Shown: positions 32,121-43,800, numbered from the stretch's first letter. The stretch: 64,000 nucleotides of DNA from Acheta domesticus (GCA_031308135.1 JAHLJT010003656.1:53328827-53392826); one strand, 5' to 3'. A program made the numbers and translations. Notes: generated by a model from the sequence alone, not told the origin.

Positions 32121-33085
32121 TCCCTAAAGATTCAAGAAAATCTCCAAGCTGCAAGTTCTAGAGATTCTAATATGTCCGGAAGTGGGATCACCGGAATAAA
32201 GCAGCATAATATTTATTTTTGTTTCATTTCTTTTCTCTAATATTTATTTTTATAAATAATTTTCAATCCTACGAGCGTCTTTCGACCCATTGTGCTCAGT
32301 CTGCTGCCGCGCTGCCGATACTACTATTGCGGAGGGATGCACACGAGCACAGCGGGCGACCTCTGTTAACGCCAGGTTGATCGGCGATGCCTCGAAAAAT
32401 CGATAATCGCTGGCGGAGAGACGAGACGGCAGCGGGAGGCCAACGAGAGTTTTGGAGAATCTCAGAATGAGCGTCGGAGATCACAATCTCCGGATAAACG
32501 TAAAAGAGACAGTACGGGGTCAGTCGATGGAGAACAAAGGTTGTGGAAGATCGTTTGGATTTTATCCACAAAGCTCCCCTCCATGTTAGACATTACGACT
32601 TAGTTCCATCATTGAGGTTCTATATCTGATGTGTTATGATAAACTCAAGAACATAGAGTGGTAAATAAACATTCAATTTTGTTGGCTTTTAGTAAAAAGC
32701 TTGCAAAATTCAGTTTTCAGAAACAAGAAAACACATTTTTCTTGTAAATAGTGGGATCAATATTTTTGTCTGGGAAGTTCCATTCTTTTTCAGTTTTTCT
32801 GATTCACATACCTAATTTCTATTAGCGATGTATTCATTTAATCTTTTGTGCTGTGTGCTCTTGACAAAGTTTGTCACCTGCCTTTACGCTGAAACTTAAT
32901 ATCAGATAGTAAAAAAGTTCATATTTCCAATTTAACAATGGGGCCACATGCGTAATGTAAGATGATATATCCACGAGTAATATTTATATATAGATCACAC
33001 AAACAACGTATTTCGAAATTTGAGCACTTTCTTAGAAATGTGATCCTTGTGAAGTAGAACTAGGAGGCGCATATGTAGCACTCGT
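32121..33085. other. AT-rich non-coding stretch
   Basis: No gene recognised. A balanced-composition patch at 32290-32530 is unassigned. Confidence 0.45.
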
Positions 33086-33097
33086 AGCTGATCGGAT

Positions 33098-33136
33098 GAG
33101 TGAGGGGTGGGGGTAGGGGTGGCGGGTGGGGAGCGA
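33098..33136. repeat. G-rich tract with G-quadruplex potential
   Basis: Five or more runs of three to five G, separated by one to three bases, lie on the plus strand. Confidence 0.6.
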
Positions 33137-33139
33137 GAA

Positions 33140-34180
33140 ACTTTGGATGGTCTCGTATTTTAAGTTTTTGTGGGTAGAGGAGCGGACGCGTCTCAACGTT
33201 CGGCGATATACGGTGCGTGAAGAAAGAGCTTAAGTTTAGTGCCCATTTAAATGAATATTTACAGAAGCGGGGGGAAACGCAAAAAGGCAAATTTGTCGCT
33301 TGTGAAGCGATTTCGCTACACTGAGAAGGTATTTTGTTCAGTGAAAGACATGAAAGACAACGATTTAAGGAACCACTCAACTTAATAGGTATGTCTTTTC
33401 TCTTATTATGACTTTCCCGTAGGTATTTCTTGTTAGATTGAGTTCAAAGCCGTTACTACGGCCTCGAAATCAAATATATGACCGGAGCGACTGAAAATCA
33501 ATGATTTTGGAGATACGGTGCGACATATTGAATTGACTCACTTTCTGCTATTATTGGGGAGGTAAATTGCCTCTAAGATGAACAGAAAAAAACACACGTG
33601 ATGAGCCGTGGTGGCTCGGATCTAAATTGCTTTCATTCATATACTTGCTGTTCTCGTAGATAGGTTTTGTTTGTAGAATATTGTGACATAAATCGTGACA
33701 AGATAATGCCTAGGGTTGACTTTTCGATCATTCCATTTTACAGATTATATTATTAATTTTGAATTGAACATGTGTAATTATCAGCGAGGTTAATGTATGC
33801 TTTTAGAATTCAAATTTCAGTTTTGTTTAATTCATGTAAAACTTTCAATTGTGAAGGGAACCCCGGAAATTTCTAGATAATAAAATATTTTGAATTGCGA
33901 AATAGAGCACCTATGTAATATAAATATTCATTTTGATTTATGGAAATAATTGTGGCAGTTTCATAGTTTTTAAATTTATATATTTATTAGCATATATTTA
34001 ATTGAATGGACATGTCAGGCGTTAAATATCTTCGATCTGATCAGGAAGAATCCGAAGCTGGTCCTATCCCTGAATAAGTTTCACCTCAGTAATCGCCTGA
34101 AATGGACAGAGAGAACCACATCCATCGATCAAATGAAGCGGCTCCTACATTTCTTCAGATAGATGCTTGATTGGGCAGGT
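33140..34180. other. AT-rich stretch with one exon-like segment
   Basis: No confident gene. The segment 33974-34162 is described separately. Confidence 0.4.
33974..34162 (+). other. Exon-like open segment, unidentified
   Basis: A 62-codon frame without an ATG start runs from after a TAA (33971) to a TAG at 34160-34162. From a possible 3' splice site (TCAG, ending 34018) the translation is of ordinary composition (it includes NPKLVLSLNKFHLSNRLKW) in otherwise AT-rich DNA, unlike the low-complexity frames elsewhere. It may be the last exon of a gene or a fragment of a transposon ORF. Chance is also plausible at this length. I do not recognise the family. Confidence 0.15.
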
Positions 34181-34277
34181 ACATTTAGCCGTTGCTGAAT
34201 ATCAGCTGTCGCCCCGTCCTGAAATCTTCCGATGCAGCATCAACACCGCCGCGGAGAGAGCCGTGCATCCGTAATCG

Positions 34278-34335
34278 ACTGGGGGGCGGGGCGGGGCGGG
34301 GTTGGGCGGGGCGGGGCGGGGCGGGGCGGGGCGGC
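34278..34335. repeat. (GGGGC)n array
   Basis: About 11 GGGGC-type pentamers lie on the plus strand with one GGGTT interruption. Strong G-quadruplex potential. The Gly/Arg and Pro/Ala readings on either strand are artefacts. Confidence 0.9.
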
Positions 34336-34480
34336 GCGCGGCAGGAGGAAGTGGCGTCCAGGCGAGGCTTTCCCGGCGCCTGGGGCAGGAGCTGCCGGCG
34401 GCGGCGGCGGCTGCTTGCGCTCAAAGAGGCCTTTTCCGGGAGGGAAAGCCCCGCGCCCGCCGCCGCCACCGCGTGGCGCA
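34336..34480. other. CpG-rich island flank
   Basis: GC-rich sequence continuing from the GGGGC array, with GGCGGCGGCGG near 34395-34410. Confidence 0.35.
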
Positions 34481-34808
34481 AGGGGCAGCACAGAAGAGAA
34501 GGAAGGGAAAAAAGCAGATAAAGAATGTGAAGAAGAAGAATGAGTGAGAGAGAGAGAGAAGGAGGGGTGGGAGAGAACGAGGGGAGAGAGAGAATGAGGG
34601 GGTGAGGGATAATGAGGGGGAGAGGGAGAATGAGAAGAAGAGGGAGAATGAGAAGAGGAAGAATGAGGAAGAGAGAATAAGAAAAATAGAGAGAATGAGG
34701 AGAAAGGTGAAAATTAGAGGAGGAAGGGGAATAAGGAGGAAAATGATAATAAGGAAAGGGGAGTAAAGAGGAAAAAAGATAAGGAGAAGAAAGAAAAGAG
34801 AGAGAACT
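34481..34808. repeat. Purine-rich (GAGAATGAG) minisatellite tract
   Basis: Nearly all purines on the plus strand, with only sparse T in GAATGAG words. It has a (GA)n run at 34545-34560 and repeated 'gagaatgagaag' units. Triplex-prone. Confidence 0.8.
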
Positions 34809-35230
34809 CGTCCTTAGTCGTCAACTTATCAGATTTATTTTTGACACGCATCTTCGGTATCGATCCATGTTTGTTCAGTAACCAAAGAAGAGAAAAAATG
34901 AAAGTTCTTCTGTTTTGTTGAATTCTACAAGTTGCAGTTTCTCACATTGTAAATTGATTAAATTGCTCATATATAAAATAACTACTTGGTTTCACTGCTT
35001 CTCGAAGAATTGTCTCTCGTTCAAAACATAGCATGTTGGTTCCAGTCATATGAAGATGTAATGTACAAATTTAGCAGATGAACAAACATCTCTGTCGCAC
35101 AACAGATACTAATCTTTTCTCATCTCATTAAACGTGTTAAATTCTAATTATTACACGCAAGTATTATTATCTCACAACTAGTAAGAAATTACATTAATAA
35201 CCGCGGAAAGAAACTTAACGAACATTTAAG
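34809..35230. other. AT-rich non-coding stretch
   Basis: Nothing recognisable. Confidence 0.5.
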
Positions 35231-35234
35231 CAGG

Positions 35235-35645
35235 TCCGCTAAAAAGCCGGGAAATGACACGCTGTATTTGCTCCCGGCACGCCAGAGCGACACGCGCCGA
35301 CGGGGGCATCCGGAACCCCAGGAATGCGGTGCGGGCGGGGAAAACAGTTGAAGCGAGATGATGAAGCGCGCGGCGCGCCGCGGCGCGGCGCCTCCGAGAA
35401 CAATGTGCAATTCAAGCGGTCGTCTGCTGCCCCTCCGAGTGCACTCGCGTGCGAGCGGAGGAAATATTTCCTCCAAAACAAACAATTAGAGATCCGAGGA
35501 CGCGATCCCGCAATGGCGGGGAATCCCGCGAGCTCCACGTTCGGGGGCTGCGGCGGGGAGCAACTCGAGGAAGCGGGCGGGGTGGGCCATGTGCAAAATG
35601 GCGGCGCTGCGCTCGAAACGCGAGACACGGGTCCCTGATTTGCGC
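35235..35645. promoter_or_regulatory. CpG-rich, non-repetitive island; candidate regulatory region
   Basis: Unlike many other islands it lacks tandem repeats. It contains a perfect 18-bp palindrome (GGAGGAAATATTTCCTCC, 35457-35474), an 'aaaatggcggcgctgcg' word (about 35597) resembling YY1/Pho-type sites, and no recognisable protein. A CpG-island promoter or enhancer is a reasonable guess, but no transcript or gene is visible. Confidence 0.25.
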
Positions 35646-35659
35646 AGTGTGTTTCAGAA

Positions 35660-35930
35660 GGAACAATAATTCCATACGTGGTTGTTTAATCGTTTATTCA
35701 CCTTTTCATTAATTCACTTACTATTTAAATAAATAATTATTTTTCGTTTTTTATTTTAATTACTAATGCGTCTATTTCGTTATGTATTTAATTATGGTTT
35801 GGTTTATTCATCTATTGAGTGAAATGCGGAGAAATGGAACATTCATTGTAGTTCTGCATTCAGACTCACAACGTGACATCAGATAAGTCGCTGATTTAGA
35901 GGCGTGATGTTCATGGTATTAATAATGATG
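35660..35930. other. AT-rich spacer
   Basis: Nothing recognisable. Confidence 0.5.
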
Positions 35931-35934
35931 ATCA

Positions 35935-36115
35935 TTATTATTATTATAAATAAAGGTGGATGAGATAAAATGGAGGAACCAAGAGCACCGAGAAAAACCT
36001 TGTGCACTTTGCCCCACACAAATTCCCTATGGATCGGCCGGGGTTTTAACAGTGTTCCCCAGAGGTGGAAACCTACCGTCTCGGCCGAAACGCTTCAGGT
36101 CTCGTTTGGGTCGTG
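35935..36115 (-). mobile_element. SINE-3 copy 1 (tRNA-like head, (AAT)n tail)
   Basis: The minus strand reads a degenerate B-box region ('actgttaaaaccccgg'), then 'ggcaaagtgcacaaggtttt', 'ctcggtgctcttggttcctc', 'catttt' and an AAT tail. The central 'ggttttctcgggtgctcc'-like core is shared with the copies at 38.3 and 56.1 kb. Confidence 0.5.
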
Positions 36116-36570
36116 ATAGAGTGTAATTCTCGAAACACAAGTCTGATATAAAAGTGTCTACATTTCCATTAGTATGAAGTTACAGCTATTTGAAATATTT
36201 GAATGACGCATATAAAAGAACAAGATGAGCTGCGGCCAGACAGACATCCTCGGCAACAGTTTCTCAAAGAGGCCACGACACGTATTGACGTCACTGGTGT
36301 CTCCGGATAGAAAACTTTCCTGTCAGGGAAAATGTGATTGAGGACCTCACAGTTACGGCTTATGGTCTTCCTCTTCCGTATCATTTCATAGTTTCTTATA
36401 GTTTGTCCTTAATCATTCCAAAAATTAGACGATCACAGTATGGTGTTCACAAAACCTGGTAGCAGTGTACTGCCGTGTGTTGCGAGCCTCTGTGACCGCT
36501 CTCCCCTGGAGGAATGCAGCGGAGCCCTCGCCATTGAGGCTGCCAAGCGCTCGTGTATGATAAGGCCATA
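36116..36570. other. Non-coding stretch
   Basis: Mixed composition, nothing recognised. Confidence 0.4.
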
Positions 36571-36800
36571 ACACGGCCGAGGAGCCGGGTCGTGATTCGG
36601 AGATTCAGCGAGCGTTCTGGCTTCCATCGCGGCGCACGCGCGCACGTGCAGCCGGGCGGCTGGGAGGGGCCACTTCCCCTCCCACGCCGCGACGCCATGT
36701 CACTCACGCAGACGGGAGCCGCGTCCGACATCCCACACATATCAATCGCCCTCGCTCACGCCGATCCATCCGACGTTCCACGGAACTTACTGCGGCGGCG
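36571..36800. other. CpG-rich island
   Basis: GC-rich with open frames on both strands. No product recognised. Confidence 0.3.
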
Positions 36801-36905
36801 GACCCACTAGGTGGGGCCAATCCTCGATGCCATGCTCCCTCTCAAAGCCAATATTCTCTGTAATTTTCTCAATTTATTTAACGCAATTCCTATGGTGAAT
36901 GACTA

Positions 36906-37660
36906 GACATCGGATGTTTAGGCACTAAAAACTCGTCTTTTAGGCGCCTAAAAAGGCGCTCAAAATGTTAAGAATAAGGAGAAAAAAGACACTGTCATAA
37001 ATTACATTCACAATAAAATTAAAAATTACTTGTAAAACTCCATAAGTATTTACAACTCTTCTTCATTTTATTCTGAATAGTTTCCATTGCAATATATTAC
37101 CAGTAACTTTTCAAGGATTGCAATTTCAAATCAGCAACGATTGGGAGACAAAATCAGTTTGAATACAGAGAAGGATTTCTGAACATCTACTGATGTGTCT
37201 GGCATATATGTTAGACATTAGCAACACTGAAACCTGGGAATTTACATTTTTTCCACACAATAGGTGTCCTTGATGTATTGTCAATCGACCATTTTCTCAG
37301 AACATGGCTAGTATTTATGAAATATGGAAATGGAGAAAAATATGTTGGTATACACTCAGGAGTTCTCTCGTATTTTAAAATACAAATACGTGAATTGAAA
37401 GTTTCGTAATGAATGGCCAGGTTGTACCGTGGCCGATTTTCTGATATCTTAGCATTGAATATAAAAATAATACATAAAAGGCAAAAACGTGTAATAATTG
37501 TAAAGAAAAGGTATTTATGCAAAAAAAGGCATTTATGCTAAAATAAGCTTTATAAAACTTGGTCATATATCATCATTTGTCATGATTCGTGTACATATAT
37601 TATCAGCCTTTAAATAAGTTCGCTAGAAAAAAATAGGCATTTCCCTAACCATCCGATGTC
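36906..37660. mobile_element. TIR DNA transposon, non-autonomous (hAT-like appearance)
   Basis: The left terminus GACATCGGATGTTTAGG (36906-36922) and right terminus CCTAACCATCCGATGTC (37644-37660) are inverted copies matching at 16 of 17 positions. Subterminal AGGCGCCTAAAAAGGCGC lies just inside the left end, and further 'aggcatttatgc' words inside the right end. No transposase motif is evident in the roughly 755-bp interior. The flanks show no convincing target duplication, so superfamily assignment is tentative. Confidence 0.65.
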
Positions 37661-38324
37661 AACTTAGGATATCCAAAGCAGTATTCACTTTTTTTATTTA
37701 ATGTAAACAATGAATACTATCTGAAAAATATTTAAGGAGGTCTCAACTGAAATGGCCCCTCACAAATACTTCCTGGATTCAGAGACTGCTGAAACACATA
37801 CCTTATATTTTACGTTATCCTACCTGAACCGTTTGTTGCCGATTAAGGACGAACATGTGTCCGAGAGCCATAAGAACTTCTAAGAGTCACCAAGGGGGAA
37901 CGCTTACACATTTATGAATATGACTTCTCCTTTCTAGGCATAGGTCCAGAGTAGTGATTTTACGTCTGCTGCTGTCGCTTGGTAGAGGTATTTATGAGGA
38001 AGTGAATAATGCTAGGAGATGCGTGATAAAGTCCATGACACGCAAAAATTTCAACAATAATTGCCCATATTGCTTCGAGGAATGACACATAATCGCCCTC
38101 ATATAATCCTTAAATTATGATCATTAGTTTTATCACTTTGAACATTATCTACCGTTACCTTACTTTGTGTAAATTGCTTCAATGAATTTGAAAATGTTCT
38201 TCCCGCCCACTAACCTACGTGTTTTCTCAGCCAACTAGAAAGAAATGCATCATTCTTTAAACGGTTAAAGAACACGAATGCTCTATTTTCTATTTTATTA
38301 AACGCACGAATATACTGGGAAATG
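37661..38324. other. AT-rich non-coding stretch
   Basis: Nothing recognisable. Confidence 0.5.
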
Positions 38325-38580
38325 AGTAACTCGGTAGAGATGGAAATGGCGGAGCAGAATAATAATCACTGCAGTGTATGCCTTCCACAACAGAGTTTTG
38401 CGTTCAATCCCCGATCAATCCTTTTGCAGTTTGTGGTGGACAAAACGATGTTTCGGCAAGTTTTATCTCTGTTTTTTATCTCTTTCGTTTCCCCTACCAT
38501 TCACTCCATCCATTCACATCATGATTATCACTATCATCTAATCATCAGTCGCAGACCCCTCAATACGAGTAAATAAAAAA
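38325..38580 (+). mobile_element. SINE-3 copy 2
   Basis: An A-box-like 'ctcggtagagatgg', a B-box-like 'gcgttcaatcccc' (about 38400), a body with 'gatgtttcggcaagtttt' and 'tcgtttcccctaccattcac', then an ATCA-rich region and an A-rich end (38570-38590). It matches the layout of the 56.1-kb copy but is diverged. Confidence 0.5.
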
Positions 38581-38619
38581 ATGAAACCAAAAGTGGGCGT
38601 GGTCTTGGTTCCATTTTGG

Positions 38620-38799
38620 CCTCCGCGAATGGCCTCCGAGCGCATCAGGATCTCCGCGCACGCGCGCCGCGGAGACAAATGAGCGGAGCGCGTCCGCCGC
38701 AATGTGCTGAATCCACTTGATGGCTTAACGAAGGCGGCCCTCTCGAGGGCTGGGTGCGGGAGAAAGTCATAACGAGCGCTCAGCGCTGGATGGACAGCA
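38620..38799. other. CpG-rich flank of the GGCGGGGGC array
   Basis: CpG-rich, no repeats or coding recognised. Confidence 0.35.
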
Positions 38800-39095
38800 G
38801 GGGGCGGCGGGGCGGTGGGGACGGCGGGGGCGGCGGGGGCGGCGGTGGCGGCGGGGGCGGCGGGGGCGGCGGGGGCGGCGGGGACGGCGGGGGCGGCGGG
38901 GGCGGCGGGGGCGGCGGGGGCGGCGGGGGCGGCGGGGGGCGGCGGGGGCGGGCGGGGGCGGCGGGGGCGGCGGGGCGGCGGGGGCGGCGGGGGCGGCGGG
39001 GGCGGCGGGGGCGGCGGGGGCCGGGGAGCGGGCCAGGGAAGGGGCGGGGCAGGGGAGGCGTGACGGAGGCGGGGCGGGGCGGGGGAGGCGGCGGG
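38800..39095. repeat. (GGCGGGGGC)n G-rich array
   Basis: About 220 bp of 9-bp GGCGGGGGC units (38805-39022), with GAC/GTG variants and a few 1-2 bp slips, decay into GGGGCGGGGC-type sequence to about 39095. Extreme G content on the plus strand gives strong G-quadruplex and R-loop potential. The poly-Gly and poly-Pro frames on the two strands are artefacts. Confidence 0.95.
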
Positions 39096-39224
39096 CGGCC
39101 GCATATCATAGCGCGGATCGGGCGCGCATGAATACTTCCCCCATTCTCATCTGTCTCCGGGACGACTCCCCCCTCCCTCTTCTCTTGGCCGGCGGAGGAC
39201 GCGGCGACGGCGGAGTATCGGCGA

Positions 39225-39890
39225 GACGGATTATGAAGACGTGGTCTTGCGACGGACGAATTTCGGTTGGGTGGTCAGGAACGAAGGCGATTATTCCGCG
39301 TTTTTCAAGGAGTGTTTCTGTTTTAGAAGTTTCCTTTATGACTATCGTACGGCATGTGTACAGGTCGACGAAGGATGTAAGGGAGTTCGCACGTATTGAA
39401 TATTTATAAAATGCATTCATTCGAAGAAATTTTATTTTTCATCTTAACTTCGTCTTTTTTCTTTTCTTTTTTCGTTAAAACAGATACGCACCATTTGTGA
39501 TTTTTTTGTTCTGAAATGATGTTTTAGACATAATTATGTTCAATTAACACGAAAACTGGAAATCGCAGTAAGTGAATTGCAAGATGATACACAGAAGTGC
39601 GAGATGATACACACGTGATACAATGAAAATAATGAGTAGCAACGGATACAACCATAGACGTGGCCAAAATAAAAGCCAAGAATACCGATTGCTATTCTAA
39701 TAAAAAATCTAGTGCTTTCTGATAGTCTTAAATTGACCCATCTGCTATATTTTTATATGAGTTTGTAGGTATATTTGAGTCATCTCTTTCCGATTGCTTT
39801 TCAAACACTGCGATTAATATGAAGAAATGCCATTCCCTTAAGCACTAAAGTGGCGCGGTGCCCATTTTTCCTATGGCTCCTCCTTCCGCA
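39225..39890. other. AT-rich non-coding stretch
   Basis: Nothing recognisable. Confidence 0.5.
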
Positions 39891-39894
39891 TCGC

Positions 39895-40200
39895 TGTCGA
39901 ATGCGGTGAAGGTTCATGTGCGAGGAGAATCGGGGCCGGGAGAGGCAGGGGCGGGATGAGGCAGGCACGCGGAAAATAAGAACGGGGATAGTGTAGGGGC
40001 GGGGTACGCTTGGGCGTGAAGAGGTGGGGATGGGGAGGCAGGAGTTTCAGGGGCAGTGAGAGACACGGGCGGGGGAGGGAGAGACGGGGAGACGCAGGGA
40101 CGGGGGAAGGAGTAGGTGAAGGAGGCAGGGTCTGGGAGAAGCAAGAGGTAGTGGGGAGAGGGAGAGCAGGTGATATGATGAGAAGCAGATGAGAGGCAGG
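39895..40200. repeat. Purine-rich (GGGGMRGGAG)-type degenerate minisatellite
   Basis: Plus-strand GGGGCGGG, GAGGCAGG and GGGGAGGC words recur irregularly, leading into the GGGGC array. Confidence 0.55.
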
Positions 40201-40322
40201 GAGTGGCGGGGCGAGGCGGGGCGGGGCGCGGCGGAGTGGGGTGGGACGAGGCGGAGCGGGGCGGGGCGGGGCGGGGCGGGGCGGGGTGGGACCGGAGGCG
40301 GGGCGGGGGGGCGGGGCGGGTG
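40201..40322. repeat. (GGGGC)n array, second locus
   Basis: About 24 pentamers of GGGGC, CGGGG, GAGGC and GGGTG type, purest at 40257-40288. Same unit as the array at 34.3 kb. Confidence 0.85.
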
Positions 40323-40439
40323 AGTCAGCCAAGCCGGCTGGCAGCCACCCGGGGCGCCCGCGCGCCGCTCTGGGGGCGCCGTCTGCCAAGACAGCTGACG
40401 CACTTTGCGAACTTCCGGACGGCACGTCCATAACAAATC

Positions 40440-42335
40440 ATCTTCAAATGCTTTAAATCCGGTTTGAGCTCACTTCAGGCGGAGAAATGGAAACTAATGC
40501 ATTCCAATTTTCCGTACGTTTTCCAATTATTTGTAATTTAGGCGGAAAATCAGAGTTTCTATAGAGTTTGCCAGTTTAATGATGACTCGTTTTAACTTTT
40601 CAGAACGAAAGTCTTACGCGATAAAAAGTCTCGTTTTTGAGTCTCATGTGTCCATGTTGCAAAATGGAATCGTGAAATTCATAGCAATAAATATCAATGA
40701 AAACAATTAGGGGGGATAATCACACAACTTGCTAAGAAAACTGTCAAAGAATACACGGTGTGCTACAATGATTGTTGCTGCATTTATACGCATATACATC
40801 TCTTCACATTACACTCATTTCTGCTGTAAGCAACTCTTGTAGGCATGCTGTTCGAAAGGTGAAAGAAAGGTAGTAGTCTTGTTACCATCCGGATTCATAT
40901 GATGTACTTGGTTGTTGCGAGGCTCGTCTGCAAGTATTATTTTCCTACATGAAAGAATTTCTGAACCCGTACGTAAATGTGTAACACGATGAAGCAGATG
41001 ACTTTACAATGCCTACCATTGTACTCGTATGAACGCCTTCTATTGTGACTTGTAGACCGGAATTTTGCTCATTTGAGCATGTTATTCGTGCTTTCCTGCC
41101 ACGTGCACGAATTAAACTCATGTTATCCCGAGAGCGATATCTTATTCCGGAGATGCTAGTTATTTTCATGACTGTAACCACAAAGCAAAGTGGATTTCTG
41201 TTGTTTTGTTGTAAATACAGATAAATGTAATTATAAAGAACTTCATAATCACTCACGCTAACGTTCGTCCATAAAACTATAACTTATGTGTTAGTAGTTT
41301 CCTCCAATATACATTTCTTAATATTGATGAATAATGAATTGGTATTGTATGTATTTTTATCTCACGTTTTCTATTTGATGAGTTAAGTATTGTGCATCAT
41401 ATAAATTGAATTTCATGCATAGTTTTTGTTAAAATGAAGTTACGTTTTGTAACATTATATTGATTAATCATTTTCAAATGTTTTTACAAGTGTTCGACTG
41501 CTTGCAAAATTTTTTTTTTGCTAACATGCCTTCCACATCTAAGATCTTTAAAATATTAATCACAAATACTTAATTATGAAACGTTTATACGCGTGATGTA
41601 TCATGAAATCATGCGACCTATTATCTGTTTCAGGTAAGAGAACCGAGAACGTTGAAGCAAGCTGAGATTTGTATACGCTGTATGTGAGTAAAAATAAACA
41701 CTCCAACTTTTAATTGTTCAATTACACTCAACTTTAATCAATTTTTGATGATTTTATAACACTTATAACCCGATTTGTTTACATTCAGGACTTCATTGAC
41801 TTTGTCGTAAGTCAACGGCAAGGAAACATTTTAATGTAACTTCTTGAAGAATCGTCTCCGAATTCTTTTTTTTATGTCTTCTTATCCTTTTAGAAGCAAT
41901 GCTTGTGAAAAATGATACTGATTTCTGCCCTACTTCCAATTTCTCGTTCCAGGAATAGAGATTCATATTGAATGATTTCAGACAGCTTTACCTACAAAAT
42001 GGTCATTTGATCGATCGCCAATTTAAGCTAACTAGTGTGTTCTGAGCATAAATTACATGCAATTGTAATTTCAAGGACGAGACGAAAAAATATAATTACA
42101 GTTGCTCAAAATCTTTCACCCACAAAATACCCTGATAACAGTAACGTCGATGTGCGCCGCTCACCCTACTACACACCGCAACAAAGAGAAAAAAATATTC
42201 AGCGTTTCTACCGCAGCGAAGAAATGACCGCCGCTCAAAGTCTGATACGAAGAATAAAGGCGGCATCGCGATGCACGAATGTCGCAAAAACAATCGGTCA
42301 CGTTGTACTGCGAGAATCCGCGCGCATATAGCCTG
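40440..42335. other. AT-rich non-coding stretch
   Basis: No gene recognised over nearly 1.9 kb. Confidence 0.5.
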
Positions 42336-42407
42336 AGGTATCCGGGAGTCGCCGTCGTTGGCAGGCCTGGGCGGTGGACGCGGTTGCCGAGAATTGGGCT
42401 GCGTCGT

Positions 42408-42419
42408 CGCCGCCGCCAT

Positions 42420-42454
<35 letters not shown>

Positions 42455-42555
42455 ACGACGACTCCGTCGCTGCCGCCACCGCCGGTAGCCGCCGCGGTGA
42501 GGCGCGGTGCGGCGGGGCGGGGTGAGGCGGGGCGGGGCGGGGCGGGGAGAGGAGG
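42408..42555. repeat. (CCG)n, (ACG)n and GGGGC compound repeat
   Basis: About eight CCG units, then nine ACG units (42437-42463), further CCG-rich sequence, and finally GGGGC pentamers (42515-42548). Three different short repeats are packed side by side in one island. Confidence 0.9.
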
Positions 42556-42990
42556 CAGCGCACGTGCCGGATTGAGCTGCTGCCAAGCGGCGGTGCGCCC
42601 TGCCTACCAACGCGCGCCGCACGAGCCTTGGCCCCCTTGCGGCCCTGGCTCCCCTCCGCCTCCTTGTAGCCCTGTGCCCTGCAGGCGCCTCAGCTCGCCC
42701 TTCTGCCTGCCCTGGTCTACCCTCCCCGCCCTCGCTCCTGTCCTGTTTGCCTCGCAACCTGACCCCTGTCTGGCTCTGCCCCTCTTCTGTCTGGTCGGCA
42801 GACCCAAGACTCGCGCGGCACTCTGCGCTGCACTGCCCTGGGCTGCCCAGCGCAGCTTTTTCTGCCGCTCGGCCCTTCTGACGGCAGGGATCTCTACCAG
42901 GCCTTACATCTGCAGCGGCTACCTACTGGGCCCTTTGCCGGCGGCATTTCTGTCGGTCTCTCTCCAGTCCTTTGACCTGTAGGACCAAAA
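42556..42990. repeat. CCCTG-rich degenerate repeat region
   Basis: The plus strand is dominated by CCCTG, CTGCC and CTCCC words. A long Pro/Leu/Cys-rich frame passes through it but looks like no known protein. Similar sequence occurs at 43.38-43.60 and 44.60-44.85 kb. Confidence 0.4.
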
Positions 42991-43059
42991 CATTTACTCG
43001 CCCTTTTGCCCTGCCCGGAAGCGAGTCTTTTTTTGACAAACTGCTAAAGAATAAATGAA

Positions 43060-43375
43060 TGAATTCAACGTATGTTTAATGCTCTGCATAATGGGTGGTG
43101 GTTCGAAAAGATGGAAGTGTTGATGTAGTCGAGTAAAGTTAGCTTAGAAAAAGTATCGGCCAACTCGAACAGTTTGTTCTCGCGTTGCCAAGTCAACGGC
43201 CAAGCTTAGGCGTCCTGCCTTTGCTGTTAGCATAAATGAGTTCAGGCATCGCAATTTATATTAATTTAGAGGACCGGCTTGTCTTGAGCTACCTTCTCTC
43301 GCGCAAATACTACAAAAGTATTTCTACTTTATTCAATACGGTCATTCCACGTTAATGCCACTTATCGTGATTTAG
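43060..43375. other. Non-coding stretch
   Basis: Nothing recognisable. Confidence 0.45.
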
Positions 43376-43379
43376 ATAT

Positions 43380-43800
43380 TTTGCAAACTCGAGCCCGGAG
43401 CTATGCCCAGCCCTGCGAAGCCGACAGTCCCTCTCGCCGCCTGCCCTGCGTGCCTCGCAACTCCCCGGCCCTTTATTGTCCACTCGTCTGTGTAGCCCAG
43501 CCGGGAGTCCCTCGCGTACTCTGGCACCAGGGCTATTTGCCCGGCGACACGCCCCCAGCGGCCTCCCCAGCCTTAAGGCCTCTCCACAGTAGCCCGTGAA
43601 CGGGAAAGGCAACGCGAAAGGGAACGTAAAGAAAGTTGATAGGAGGACGTTTCTGGCAGGCATCCACAACACGACAGGAACGCGAAGCTTGACGGAAACG
43701 GGAAAGATAGTCATTTATCCTGGCCCGGAAACGGGAAGCTTCTCGACCAATGAAAGTACAGCAAATGGCGACGAAGCTTTCCAGCTGATCGGGCGCGCGA
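43380..43800. repeat. GC-rich repeat region with an inverted partner at 44.5 kb
   Basis: A CCCTG-rich half (43380-43575) is followed by a GGGAAAGGCAACG-type half. The segment 43580-43618 matches the complement of 44548-44586 at about 32 of 39 positions, including 'gaacgggaa' and 'ggcaacgcgaa'. Confidence 0.5.
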
